Shown here piece after piece: positions 16,770 to 27,383 of a stretch of 43,421 nucleotides of DNA. The stretch lies in contig NZ_BJZQ01000011.1 of the NCBI RefSeq assembly GCF_007992115.1, positions 1-43,421 of the forward strand. The letters run 5' to 3'. The notes beneath the pieces were generated by a model. The model was not told where the DNA came from. It ran no database searches and saw only the letters and a list, made by a program, of their open reading frames with translations. The first letter of the stretch is position 1; each line of letters opens with the position of its first letter. Position numbers and translations under genes: made by a program. Source of the DNA: Aeromicrobium flavum (GTDB lineage Bacteria > Actinomycetota > Actinomycetes > Propionibacteriales > Nocardioidaceae).

Positions 16770-17783
16770 GTGAGTTCCGAGGATTTGACCCCGACCGCCG
16801 AAGAGCCGTCCACGTCGCGCCCGCGCTGGAAGTCGGTGCTGATCGTCCTGGTACTGGCGGTGGGACTGGCGCTGGTGGCCGCACTGCTCTCGGGAGCCTG
16901 GCTCCAGCGGCAGCTCGGCGGCCAGGTCGAGCGCCTGCCGTCGGCCATGCCGACCGGGGACCGGCCCGAGCCCACCGAGGCGATGAACATCCTGTTGATG
17001 GGCAGCGACAAGCGCAAGGACGGCTCGGTCGCCGGCCAGCGCAGCGACACGCTCATGGTGCTGAACGTCGCGGAGGACCGGAAGTCGGTCTCCGTGGTCG
17101 GGATCCCGCGTGACTCCTGGGTGCAGGTGCCCGGCCTCGGGCCGTCGAAGATCAACGCGGCCTTCGCCGACGGCGGACCCGCCCTCGCCGTCGAGACCGT
17201 CGAGAAGCTGACCAACGTGCGGATCGATCACGTCGGTGTCATCGACTGGGAGGGATTCAAGGCGCTCACTGACGCCCTGGGCGGCGTGCCGATCACCATC
17301 CCCGAGACGGTGCGCGACGGCTCCAACGGCCGGACGTGGGAGAAGGGCACGCAGCGCATGGACGGCAAGACCGCGCTGGCCTACGTGCGTCAGCGCTACG
17401 GCCTCGCGGGCGGCGACCTGGACCGCATCAAGCGTCAGCAGAACTTCATGCGGGCACTCATGAATCAGACGCTCTCGCGCCAAACGTTCACGAACCCCAG
17501 GCGTCTTTACGACGTGCTCGACGCGGTCACGGACAACCTCGCGGTCGACGAGGACTTGACGACGGGCGACATGCGCAATCTGGCGTGGTCGCTGCGGTCG
17601 ATCAGGTCGAGCGACGTCAAGTTCACGACCGTCCCGGTCAAGGGCACGGGGATGGAGGGCGCGCAGAGCGTCGTGTACCTCGACCGTCCCGCCGGCGACG
17701 AGCTGTGGCAGGCGGTCCGTGAGGACAAGGCAGCCGAGTGGATCGACGCGACCGACTCGGGCCTGCAGGAGAAGGTGAACTGA
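16770..17783 (+). CDS. LytR-CpsA-Psr (LCP) family glycopolymer ligase
   Basis: A 337-residue type II membrane protein. A cytoplasmic tail is followed by one transmembrane helix (about residues 22-46, VLIVLVLAVGLALVAALLSGAW) and an extracellular LCP domain. Conserved blocks are MNILLMGSDKRKDG, RSDTLMVLNV, SVVGIPRDSWVQVPG with SKINAAFADGG, VDW-type DHVGVIDWEGF, and the catalytic-pocket GKTALAYVRQRYGLAGGDLDRIKRQQNFM. LCP enzymes transfer lipid-linked polymers such as teichoic acid, arabinogalactan or capsule onto peptidoglycan. The C-terminal LytR_C domain is absent, which is common. It fits as the attaching enzyme for a glycan of the nearby cluster; the actual polymer is unknown. Confidence 0.93.
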   Translation: MSSEDLTPTAEEPSTSRPRWKSVLIVLVLAVGLALVAALLSGAWLQRQLGGQVERLPSAMPTGDRPEPTEAMNILLMGSDKRKDGSVAGQRSDTLMVLNVAEDRKSVSVVGIPRDSWVQVPGLGPSKINAAFADGGPALAVETVEKLTNVRIDHVGVIDWEGFKALTDALGGVPITIPETVRDGSNGRTWEKGTQRMDGKTALAYVRQRYGLAGGDLDRIKRQQNFMRALMNQTLSRQTFTNPRRLYDVLDAVTDNLAVDEDLTTGDMRNLAWSLRSIRSSDVKFTTVPVKGTGMEGAQSVVYLDRPAGDELWQAVREDKAAEWIDATDSGLQEKVN

Positions 17784-17796
17784 GTCACGCGCCCGG

Positions 17797-17802
17797 TACT
17801 GT
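17797..17802 (+). promoter_or_regulatory. Leaderless-type -10 (TACTGT) before lipoprotein gene
   Basis: TACTGT is seven bases from the ATG at 17810 (a second in-frame ATG follows directly at 17813). Confidence 0.55.
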
Positions 17803-17809
17803 GGCGCCC

Positions 17810-18433
17810 ATGATGAAGACTCGTGTGGCCGTCCTCGCGATCGCCGCGTCGGTGATGGCCGGCTGCGGTCCCGTGAGCCCGGGCGCCGCCGCCGTGGTGG
17901 ACGGCAACAAGATCCCCTTCTCCGAGGTCGACGACGGAGCCGACGTCTATTGCGCGGCGTCGCTCTCCCAGGGTGGCGAGGGCGCGGCGAGCGTCGACAA
18001 CGCCGCCCTGCGGCGCCAGTCGCTGGCCGACCTCGTCGCCGGCGAGGTGGCCGACCGGATCGCGGCCGAACGCGACTACACGGTCACGGTGCCGGCGCTC
18101 GGCGCGCAGGAGAGGGCCCAGCTCGAGGAGCTCTTCGGCGACCGGTTCGACGCGGCGTTGCGGCTGGTCGAGCGCAACCAGCGCACCGGCGTGATCGCGA
18201 CGCAGATGGCGCGCGAGGCCGACGCCAGCCTCACCGACCAGGAGCAGCTCCTGCAGGCCGGCCAGCAGCTGTTGGCCCAGGAGACGGCGAGCAGCGACAT
18301 CGACGTCGACCCGCGCTTCGGCCTCGACGAGACCGTCCAGCAGATCGGCGAGACCGGATCGCTGTCGGTGGCCGGCGGCGAGCTCGACGCCACCGCGGTC
18401 GAGGACCGTCCCGCGGCACTGCAGTGCTCCTGA
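17810..18433 (+). CDS. Putative lipoprotein, SurA-N-like, between mfd and mazG
   Basis: A 207-residue exported protein. MMKTRVAVLAIAASVMAGC is a short lipoprotein-type signal with Cys at residue 19, although Met at -3 of the lipobox is atypical. The mature part starts GAAAVVDGNKIPFSEVDD, like the N-terminal domain of SurA/PrsA-type chaperones, then continues as alpha-helical, Gln/Glu/Ala-rich sequence. No PPIase domain follows. Proteins of this kind commonly sit next to mazG in actinobacteria. It is probably a surface-exposed chaperone-like lipoprotein; enzymatic function is not evident. It is separated by one base from the mazG start, so the two are probably co-transcribed. Confidence 0.75.
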   Translation: MMKTRVAVLAIAASVMAGCGPVSPGAAAVVDGNKIPFSEVDDGADVYCAASLSQGGEGAASVDNAALRRQSLADLVAGEVADRIAAERDYTVTVPALGAQERAQLEELFGDRFDAALRLVERNQRTGVIATQMAREADASLTDQEQLLQAGQQLLAQETASSDIDVDPRFGLDETVQQIGETGSLSVAGGELDATAVEDRPAALQCS

Positions 18434-18434
18434 C

Positions 18435-19016
18435 GTGAGCCGGGAGTTCGACCGCCTCGTCGAGGTCATGCGGCGGCTGCGTGCCGAGTGCCCGTGGACC
18501 CGCGAGCAGACGCACGAGTCCCTGCGCCGCTACGTCATCGAGGAGGCGTACGAGACCGCCGAGGCGATTGACCTCGCCGACTCCGAGCACCTCCGCGAGG
18601 AGCTGGGCGACCTCCTGATGCAGGTCGTCATCCACGCGTCGATCGCCGAGTCGGACCACGAGGGGTGGACGACCGACGACGTGGTGCGCGGGATCGCCGA
18701 CAAGCTGGTCCACCGCAACCCGCACGTCTTCGGCGACGTCACCGTCTCGTCGGCCGCGGAGGTCGACGCCAACTGGCAGCGGCTCAAGGCCGAGCGCAAG
18801 CAGCGGACGCACCCGGCCGAGGGCATCCCTGCCGACCTCCCGGCGCTGATGGCGGCCGACAAGGTCCTGGGTCGGGTCGACCGTCCCGTCGAGGGGGACG
18901 ACCTGGGTGCGCGGATGCTGCGCCTGGTCGACGAGGCCCGGAACGCGGGTCTCGACGCCGAGGCCGAGCTGCGTGCGGCGACCCGCCGCCACGCGGACGC
19001 GTCGGCGGTCGAGTAG
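18435..19016 (+). CDS. mazG: MazG nucleoside triphosphate pyrophosphohydrolase
   Basis: A 193-residue all-alpha NTP pyrophosphohydrolase that hydrolyses (d)NTPs to monophosphate and pyrophosphate, a house-cleaning role. CPWTREQTHESLRRYVIEE is the family opening. The metal-binding acids are EExxE at residues 36-40 (EEAYE) and ExxD at 56-59 (ELGD). KLVHRNPHVFGDV and the WQRLKAERK helix are also diagnostic. Compared with E. coli MazG, the C-terminal duplicate domain is reduced, as in other actinobacteria. GTG at 18435 is one base after the upstream stop. A downstream convergent gene ends directly next to the stop codon. Confidence 0.93.
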   Translation: MSREFDRLVEVMRRLRAECPWTREQTHESLRRYVIEEAYETAEAIDLADSEHLREELGDLLMQVVIHASIAESDHEGWTTDDVVRGIADKLVHRNPHVFGDVTVSSAAEVDANWQRLKAERKQRTHPAEGIPADLPALMAADKVLGRVDRPVEGDDLGARMLRLVDEARNAGLDAEAELRAATRRHADASAVE

Positions 19017-22456
<3,440 letters not shown>

Positions 22457-22458
22457 GC

Positions 22459-23019
22459 ATGGCCGGACGCGGATCGACCCCGCCCTCGCGCCGACCCGCC
22501 GGTCGCCGCGACGGTCGGTCGACCCCGCGCGCGACCACCCGCCCGACGACCGCTCCGGTCGCGGTCGGCCCCACCGGGTCGGGCACCCGCTTCACGACGC
22601 GGGCGCTGATCCTGCTGGGCGTGGCCGTGATGCTGATCGCCTCGTACACCGCCTCGGTGCACGCCTGGTGGCAGCAGCGGTCCGAGATCGCCGCGCTCGA
22701 GGCCGAGAACCGGCAGACCGAGGCCGACATCGACGACCTCGAGGACCAGCAGAAGCGCTGGAGCGACCCGGCGTACATCCGCCAGCAGGCCCGTGAGCGC
22801 TTCGGCTGGGTCATGCCCGGCGAGGTCGGCTACCGGGTCATCGGCGTCGACGGCGAGCTGAAGGGCCAGTCCTCGACGCTCGAGGAGCCCGAGGTCGCCC
22901 CGCGCAAGCCGTGGGTCGAGCGCCTGTGGGGCTCGGTCGAGGCCGCCGGCGAACAGCCCCAGGAGGCGGCGCCCGCCGAGCCCGCCGACGACGACCCCGC
23001 ACTGGAGACCGACGAGTGA
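22459..23019 (+). CDS. ftsB: FtsB/DivIC family septum formation initiator
   Basis: A 186-residue bitopic division protein. A long basic, Pro/Arg/Thr-rich cytoplasmic tail (residues 1-48) precedes one transmembrane helix (about 49-68, ALILLGVAVMLIASYTASV). A coiled coil (residues 70-97, rich in Glu, Ala and Gln) follows, then YIRQQARERFGWVMPGEVGYRVI, the conserved FtsB/DivIC block. The tail is acidic and Pro/Glu rich. The partner is the FtsQ/FtsL complex at the septum. ATG at 22459 is two bases after the eno stop, and the stop overlaps the next gene's GTG (GTGA), which matches the eno-ftsB-DUF501 operon of actinobacteria. Confidence 0.92.
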   Translation: MAGRGSTPPSRRPAGRRDGRSTPRATTRPTTAPVAVGPTGSGTRFTTRALILLGVAVMLIASYTASVHAWWQQRSEIAALEAENRQTEADIDDLEDQQKRWSDPAYIRQQARERFGWVMPGEVGYRVIGVDGELKGQSSTLEEPEVAPRKPWVERLWGSVEAAGEQPQEAAPAEPADDDPALETDE

Positions 23020-23513
23020 TCGACCCCGAGGACATCGCCGCCATCACCGACCAGCTCGGGCGGCCGCCCCGCGGCATGATCGAGGTTTCCTCGCGCTGCC
23101 CGTCAGGTCATCCCAGCGGCGTCAAGACCGAGCCGCGGCTGCCCGACGGCACCCCGTTCCCGACGCTGTACTACCTGACGTGCCCGCGGCTGACCGGTGC
23201 GATCGGCACCCTCGAGGCGTCCGGCCTGATGGCCGAGTGGACCCAGCGGCTCGCCGACGAGCCCGAGCTCGCCGCCGCCTACCGCGCCGCCCACGAGTCC
23301 TACCTCGCCGAGCGTGAGGCGATCGGCCACGTCGACGAGATCGACGGGATCAGCGCCGGCGGCATGCCCGACCGGGTCAAGTGCCTGCACGTGCTCGTCG
23401 GTCACTCGCTCGCGAAGGGGCCGGGCGTCAACCCGCTCGGCGACGAGGCCGTCGGGCTGCTGGGCGACTACTGGGGTCACTCGTCGTGCGCTCCGGCGTC
23501 GGCGTCCGACTGA
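23016..23513 (+). CDS. DUF501 family protein
   Basis: A 165-residue cytoplasmic protein of unknown biochemical role, found in actinobacteria in the order eno-ftsB-DUF501-ppx. Family features seen are QLGRPPRGMIEVSSRCPSGHP, LPDGTPFPTLYYLTCPRL, the SGLMAEWTQRL helix, YLAEREAIG, and a C-terminal GMPDRVKCLHVLVGHSLAKGPGVNPLGDEA with Cys and His residues that look ligand-like. GTG at 23016 is in a four-base overlap with ftsB. The 3' end overlaps the convergent GtrA-like gene by 86 bp, which is unusual for this compact region. Confidence 0.9.
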   Translation: MIDPEDIAAITDQLGRPPRGMIEVSSRCPSGHPSGVKTEPRLPDGTPFPTLYYLTCPRLTGAIGTLEASGLMAEWTQRLADEPELAAAYRAAHESYLAEREAIGHVDEIDGISAGGMPDRVKCLHVLVGHSLAKGPGVNPLGDEAVGLLGDYWGHSSCAPASASD

Positions 23514-23892
23514 CCGACCCGCTCAGCAGGTACCGGGTCAGCAGGTAGGTGATCGGGATGGCGAAGACGGCCACGGCCAGCGGTGCGATCCTCTCGCCGA
23601 CGCCCAGCTGCGACACCGCGATCGACATCCCCACGGTGGTGATCACGAAGTTGGCCAGGTTCGACAGCGGGAACAGCAGGAAGGTCCGCCAGGTCGGCCG
23701 CACCTTGAACGTCAGGAAGCAGTTCAGGAAGTACGAGAGCACCATCGCCAGCAGCGTCGCCACGACGTGCGCCACCAGGTAGGGCACGTCCATCGCGTGC
23801 ATCAGCAGGTACAGGACGTAGTAGACGCCGGTGTTGATGACGCCGACGACGACGAACCAGAGGGTGGACCGGGTCCAGTGGACGGCCGTCAC
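23428..23892 (-). CDS. GtrA family membrane protein
   Basis: A 154-residue protein with four transmembrane helices (FVVVGVINTGVYYVLYLLM; VAHVVATLLAMVLSYFLNCF; FLLFPLSNLANFVITT; IAPLAVAVFAIPITYLLTRY) and the GtrA-typical SYFLNCFLTF motif. GtrA proteins are thought to flip polyprenyl-phosphate-linked sugars across the membrane. GTG at 23892 lies in a GTGA overlap with the GT2 gene upstream, a classic gtrB-gtrA pair. The last 29 codons run antisense through the end of the DUF501 gene and encode a basic Arg/Pro-rich tail, probably because an ancestral stop was lost or the gene was inserted here. Confidence 0.88.
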   Translation of the reverse strand: MTAVHWTRSTLWFVVVGVINTGVYYVLYLLMHAMDVPYLVAHVVATLLAMVLSYFLNCFLTFKVRPTWRTFLLFPLSNLANFVITTVGMSIAVSQLGVGERIAPLAVAVFAIPITYLLTRYLLSGSVSRTPTPERTTSDPSSRPAARRPRRRAG

Positions 23893-24923
23893 CGGGTCGC
23901 GACGTCGTCGGTGCTCGGCGGGGACGTCAGGGCATCGTGTCCGCGGCCGATCAGCGGCAGGTCGCCGGGCGGTCCGCCGTCGACCTCGCGGACGAGGAAG
24001 TGGGGGCGCTGCTTCGTCTCCATGTAGATCCGCCCCAGGTACTCGCCGAGGACGCCCAGCATCATGATCTGCAACCCGCCCAGGCCGAGGATCGCGCACA
24101 GCAGCGTCGTGTAGCCCGGGACCGGGTTCCGGTGGATCGCCGAGTCGATGCCGACCCACAGACCGTAGAGCACGGCGAGCACCGAGATCAGCATGCCGAG
24201 GTGGATCGCCAGCCGCAGCGGCTTGCTGTTGAACGAGATGATCGAGTCCAGCCCGTAGTTGAACAGTGACCGCGAGCCCCACTTGCTCTCGCCGCCGACC
24301 CGGGGCGCGTTGCGGTAGTGGATGTGGGTCGTGGGGAAGCCCACCCACGCGAACAGGCCCTTGGAGAAGCGGTTAGTCTCGCCCAGCGACAGCATCGCCC
24401 GCACGGCCGGTCGGCTCAGGGCGCGGAAGTCGCCGACGCCGTCCTGGATCCGAACGTCGATGAGCCGGTTGACGAGACGGTAGTAGAGCCGCGACAGGGC
24501 GGTGCGGACGGCCGGGTCGCCGGTCCGGTCGCGCCGGGCGACGACCTGGTCGTGGCCGGCGTCGACCAGGGCCAGCATCGACGGGATGAGGTCGGGCGGG
24601 TGCTGCAGGTCGGCGTCCATGAGGACGGTGACGTCCGCGCGGGAGCGACTCATCCCCGCCAGCATCGCCGCCTCCTTGCCGAAGTTGCGGCTCAGGGCGG
24701 TGTAGTGGACCTGCTCGTGGGCGTGGCTGAGCGCCCGCATCCGCTCGAGCGTGTCGTCGCGGCTGCCGTCGTCGACGAGGATCACCTCGAACGTCCGGCC
24801 GGTGGAGGCGAGCACCGGGACGAGGGCCTCGACCAGCCGGTCGACCACGGCGCCCTCGTCGAAGCACGGGACGACGACGGCGACCTGCGGCTGCGGAGAC
24901 GTCTCGCCGTCGTGGTGGGTCAC
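23889..24923 (-). CDS. GT2 polyprenyl-phosphate glycosyltransferase (GtrB / DPM1-like)
   Basis: A 344-residue GT-A enzyme: VAVVVPCFDEGAVVDRLVEAL, VILVDDGSRDDTL, FGKEAAMLAGM and the metal-binding MDADLQHPPDL (DAD at residues 103-105). GVGDFRALSR and NRFSKGLFAWVGF match bactoprenol glucosyl/mannosyltransferases. Two transmembrane helices (about residues 236-258 and 270-295) are followed by the amphipathic GEYLGRIYMETKQRPHFLV. It would load a sugar onto polyprenyl phosphate at the inner membrane face. GTG at 24923 is six bases after a minus-strand TATCCT. It is co-translated with the GtrA-like gene and is divergent from a polytopic protein that could be the third, acceptor-specific member. Confidence 0.92.
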   Translation of the reverse strand: MTHHDGETSPQPQVAVVVPCFDEGAVVDRLVEALVPVLASTGRTFEVILVDDGSRDDTLERMRALSHAHEQVHYTALSRNFGKEAAMLAGMSRSRADVTVLMDADLQHPPDLIPSMLALVDAGHDQVVARRDRTGDPAVRTALSRLYYRLVNRLIDVRIQDGVGDFRALSRPAVRAMLSLGETNRFSKGLFAWVGFPTTHIHYRNAPRVGGESKWGSRSLFNYGLDSIISFNSKPLRLAIHLGMLISVLAVLYGLWVGIDSAIHRNPVPGYTTLLCAILGLGGLQIMMLGVLGEYLGRIYMETKQRPHFLVREVDGGPPGDLPLIGRGHDALTSPPSTDDVATR

Positions 24924-24929
24924 GCGACG

Positions 24930-24935
24930 AGGATA
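24930..24935 (-). promoter_or_regulatory. Leaderless-type -10 (TATCCT) for gtrB-gtrA-like operon
   Basis: Plus-strand AGGATA reads TATCCT on the minus strand, six bases from the GTG at 24923. It lies only 46 bases from the divergent -10 at 24981. Confidence 0.6.
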
Positions 24936-24980
24936 ACGCCGGTCCGCGGTCGGTCGACCCATCACGCGACCGGGATCGCC

Positions 24981-24986
24981 TACGAT
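24981..24986 (+). promoter_or_regulatory. Leaderless-type -10 (TACGAT) for polytopic membrane gene
   Basis: TACGAT, six bases, then GTG at 24993. Confidence 0.6.
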
Positions 24987-24992
24987 GCTCCG

Positions 24993-26450
24993 GTGACCGA
25001 CCACGATGATCGGGAGGCGACGTCCCGGACGTCCCGGGCGGCGCGGTGGGTCTCCGTGGTGGTCCTCGTCGCGATGGCCGGCCTGCTCGCTGCGGCCGCC
25101 GCCGGAGGCGCCGACGTCCGGCCGATCGCCGACGAGTGGTGCCTCGCGGCCTGGACGTGGAACGACGGGGTGGACGGCATCGTCGACCGCCTCTACTTCG
25201 ACGTCAACGGCCGTGCTGCGAACGCCGCGGCCAACGGCGTGGTCTACAGCTTCGGCCTGACCGGCTCGCGGATCCTGCCGCTCGTGCTCATCGTCGGCTA
25301 CGTGGCCGGGATCTTCCTGCTGCTGCGCCTCGGGGGCCGATTGACGCGGTGCGTGGTCCCGAGGCTCGCCGCCCTCGCGGCGGCCGGCACGGTCACGGTG
25401 CTCCTGCTGATGGCCGGACGGGTCGTGTACCAAGTGCTCTACTGGGCCCCCGGCAGCCTGTCCCACACGCTTCCCCCGCTGATCGGCGTGTGGGCGCTCG
25501 TCCTCGTGCTCGCGGCGGAGCTCTCCGGCCGACGCGCCGTGCGGGTGCTGACGGTCGTCGTGCTGTGCCTGGCCGGCTTCGTCATCGGCACGCTCAGCGA
25601 GGCGTTCGTGCTCGTCAGCGGGATCCAGGCCGCGGCTGCGGGCCTGTGGCTCCTGGTGCGTCGCGCGCCGCGGCGGCTGCTGGGATACCCCGCGGCCTGG
25701 TGCGTGGGACTGGTGGCGGGCTTCGCGATGCTCTACCTCTCGCCCGGCCGCAGCACGCGTCAGGCGCGAGCGAAGGACAAGGCGTCCCTGCTGTCGTCGG
25801 AGGGCCTGCAGGACCTGCTGCGGCAGTGGGCCTCGATCTGGGAGGTCCTGCTCACCGAGCCGCTCCACCTGGCGGCCATCGCGGTCGGCGTGCTCCTCGG
25901 GCTCTCGGTCGGTCTGCCCGCCCACCGGCGGGCGAAGCCGGCCACGGTGTTCGAGGTCGTCGCGATCGTGGCGCTCGTCGCCCTCACGTCCCTGGGCGTC
26001 ATGGTGGCGCTGCGGGTGGGCTACGGCGTGAACGGCTGGAGCTACGAGCGGGTCTGGACCAACTTCGTGGCGTCGGCGCTGCTCTCGGTCGTCCTCCTCG
26101 GCGCGATGCTCGGTGCCTGGGTGCGCGGACGTCTGGCCGATGCCGGCGGGGCGGTGGTGGCGGTGGCCGCGGGTGGGGTCGTCGTCCTGTGCGCGGTCGG
26201 CGTGGCGACGCAGCTGACGACGCTGCACCGGGACATGGCCGCGCGCTCGGTCGCCTGGGACGAGCAGGACGCCCGCGTGAAGCGCCTCGCCGCGCAGGGG
26301 CAGGACGACGTCGCCTACGCGCCGCACCCGATCGGCGGACTCACGGAGCCCTTCACGTACCGGGACTACGAGGTCGACTGGGTCGCCCGCTGCGTCGAGT
26401 ACTACTACGGCGTCGACCGCCTTCATCGGCCACCGACCGACGGCCGATAG
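24993..26450 (+). CDS. Polytopic membrane protein, DUF6056-like (possible GT-C type glycosyltransferase)
   Basis: A 485-residue protein with about ten transmembrane segments. After the first helix a soluble-side loop carries DVRPIADEWCLAAWTW with acidic residues, the position where GT-C enzymes hold their catalytic Asp/Glu. VNGRAANAAANG, VYQVLYWAPGSLSHTLPPL and a TLSEAFVLVSG helix follow, similar to DUF6056 proteins. The C-terminal 60 residues are soluble and end in VEYYYGVDRLHRPP. It is divergently transcribed from gtrB/gtrA-like genes. In Gtr cassettes the third gene is a polytopic, acceptor-specific transferase, so that role is an inference from context. Its TAG stop forms the first three bases of the ppx -10 element. 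Confidence 0.72.
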   Translation: MTDHDDREATSRTSRAARWVSVVVLVAMAGLLAAAAAGGADVRPIADEWCLAAWTWNDGVDGIVDRLYFDVNGRAANAAANGVVYSFGLTGSRILPLVLIVGYVAGIFLLLRLGGRLTRCVVPRLAALAAAGTVTVLLLMAGRVVYQVLYWAPGSLSHTLPPLIGVWALVLVLAAELSGRRAVRVLTVVVLCLAGFVIGTLSEAFVLVSGIQAAAAGLWLLVRRAPRRLLGYPAAWCVGLVAGFAMLYLSPGRSTRQARAKDKASLLSSEGLQDLLRQWASIWEVLLTEPLHLAAIAVGVLLGLSVGLPAHRRAKPATVFEVVAIVALVALTSLGVMVALRVGYGVNGWSYERVWTNFVASALLSVVLLGAMLGAWVRGRLADAGGAVVAVAAGGVVVLCAVGVATQLTTLHRDMAARSVAWDEQDARVKRLAAQGQDDVAYAPHPIGGLTEPFTYRDYEVDWVARCVEYYYGVDRLHRPPTDGR

Positions 26451-26453
26451 CCT
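26448..26453 (+). promoter_or_regulatory. Leaderless-type -10 (TAGCCT) for ppx, sharing the upstream stop codon
   Basis: TAGCCT begins with the TAG stop of the preceding gene and ends six bases before the ATG at 26460. Confidence 0.6.
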
Positions 26454-26459
26454 GACGGC

Positions 26460-27383
26460 ATGGGCGGCAGCACGGTGGCGGCGATCGATTGCGGGACCAA
26501 CTCCATCCGACTGCTGATCGCCGAGGTCGACGGGTCCACGAAGACCGACCTGACGCGCGAGATGCGCGTGGTGCGTCTGGGACAGGACGTCGACCGCACC
26601 GGAACGCTCGCGCCCGAGGCGATGCGCCGCACGCTCGACGCCTGCCGGGAGTACGCGGGCATCATCGCCGCGATGGGGGTCGACGTCGTCTCGTTCGCCG
26701 CCACGTCCGCCGTGCGTGACGCCGACAACGCGACGGAGTTCTCCGACGCCGTCGAGGCGGTGCTCGGTGTCCGGCCCCGGGTCCTGACCGGCGAGGAGGA
26801 GGCGCGCGCCTCGTTCGAGGGCGCGACCGGCGACGTCGCCGACGTGCTCACCGCGGTGATCGACCTGGGCGGGGGATCGACCGAGGTCGTCCAGGGCCTC
26901 GGCACGCCGTCCTTCTCGCACTCCTTCGACCTGGGGTCGGTGCGGATGACCGAGCGCTTCCTGCTCACCGACCCGCCGTCGGTCGGCGAGGTCACCGCGT
27001 GCATGGCCCACCTCGACGCGGTCATCGCACCCGTGCTGGCGGGCCTCCCCCCGACGGAGGAGATCGTCGGGGTCGCCGGGACGATCACCACCATCGCGGC
27101 CCACAGCCTCGCCCTGCCGTCCTACGACAGCGAGCGCATCCACCTCGCCCGGCTCCGCATCGACGACCTCCGCGCGGCGTGCGGGTCCCTCATGCAGATG
27201 CCCGTCGCCGACCGGCGTGCCCTGCCGTACATGCACCCCGGGCGGGCCGACGTGATCGCCGGCGGCGCGCTCATCCTCGACCGCGTGCTCGAGCACCTGC
27301 CGCGCGCGACCGACGAGATCGTCGTCAGCGAGCAGGACATCCTCGACGGCATCGCCTGGGGCGCCGCGCGAGAGCTCGGATGA
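26460..27383 (+). CDS. ppx: Ppx/GppA family phosphatase (exopolyphosphatase)
   Basis: A 307-residue ASKHA-fold enzyme that removes terminal phosphate from polyphosphate and/or pppGpp. AAIDCGTNSIRLLIAEV is the phosphate-1 motif, and FAATSAVRDADN, LTGEEEARASFEG and VIDLGGGSTEVVQG (phosphate-2 motif) follow in order. GVAGTITTIAAHSL is the adenosine-side motif. The short length, lacking the extra C-terminal domains of E. coli Ppx, is normal for actinobacteria. Start ATG directly follows the leaderless promoter. The stop overlaps the next gene by ATGA. It ends the eno-ftsB-DUF501-ppx block. Confidence 0.95.
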   Translation: MGGSTVAAIDCGTNSIRLLIAEVDGSTKTDLTREMRVVRLGQDVDRTGTLAPEAMRRTLDACREYAGIIAAMGVDVVSFAATSAVRDADNATEFSDAVEAVLGVRPRVLTGEEEARASFEGATGDVADVLTAVIDLGGGSTEVVQGLGTPSFSHSFDLGSVRMTERFLLTDPPSVGEVTACMAHLDAVIAPVLAGLPPTEEIVGVAGTITTIAAHSLALPSYDSERIHLARLRIDDLRAACGSLMQMPVADRRALPYMHPGRADVIAGGALILDRVLEHLPRATDEIVVSEQDILDGIAWGAARELG

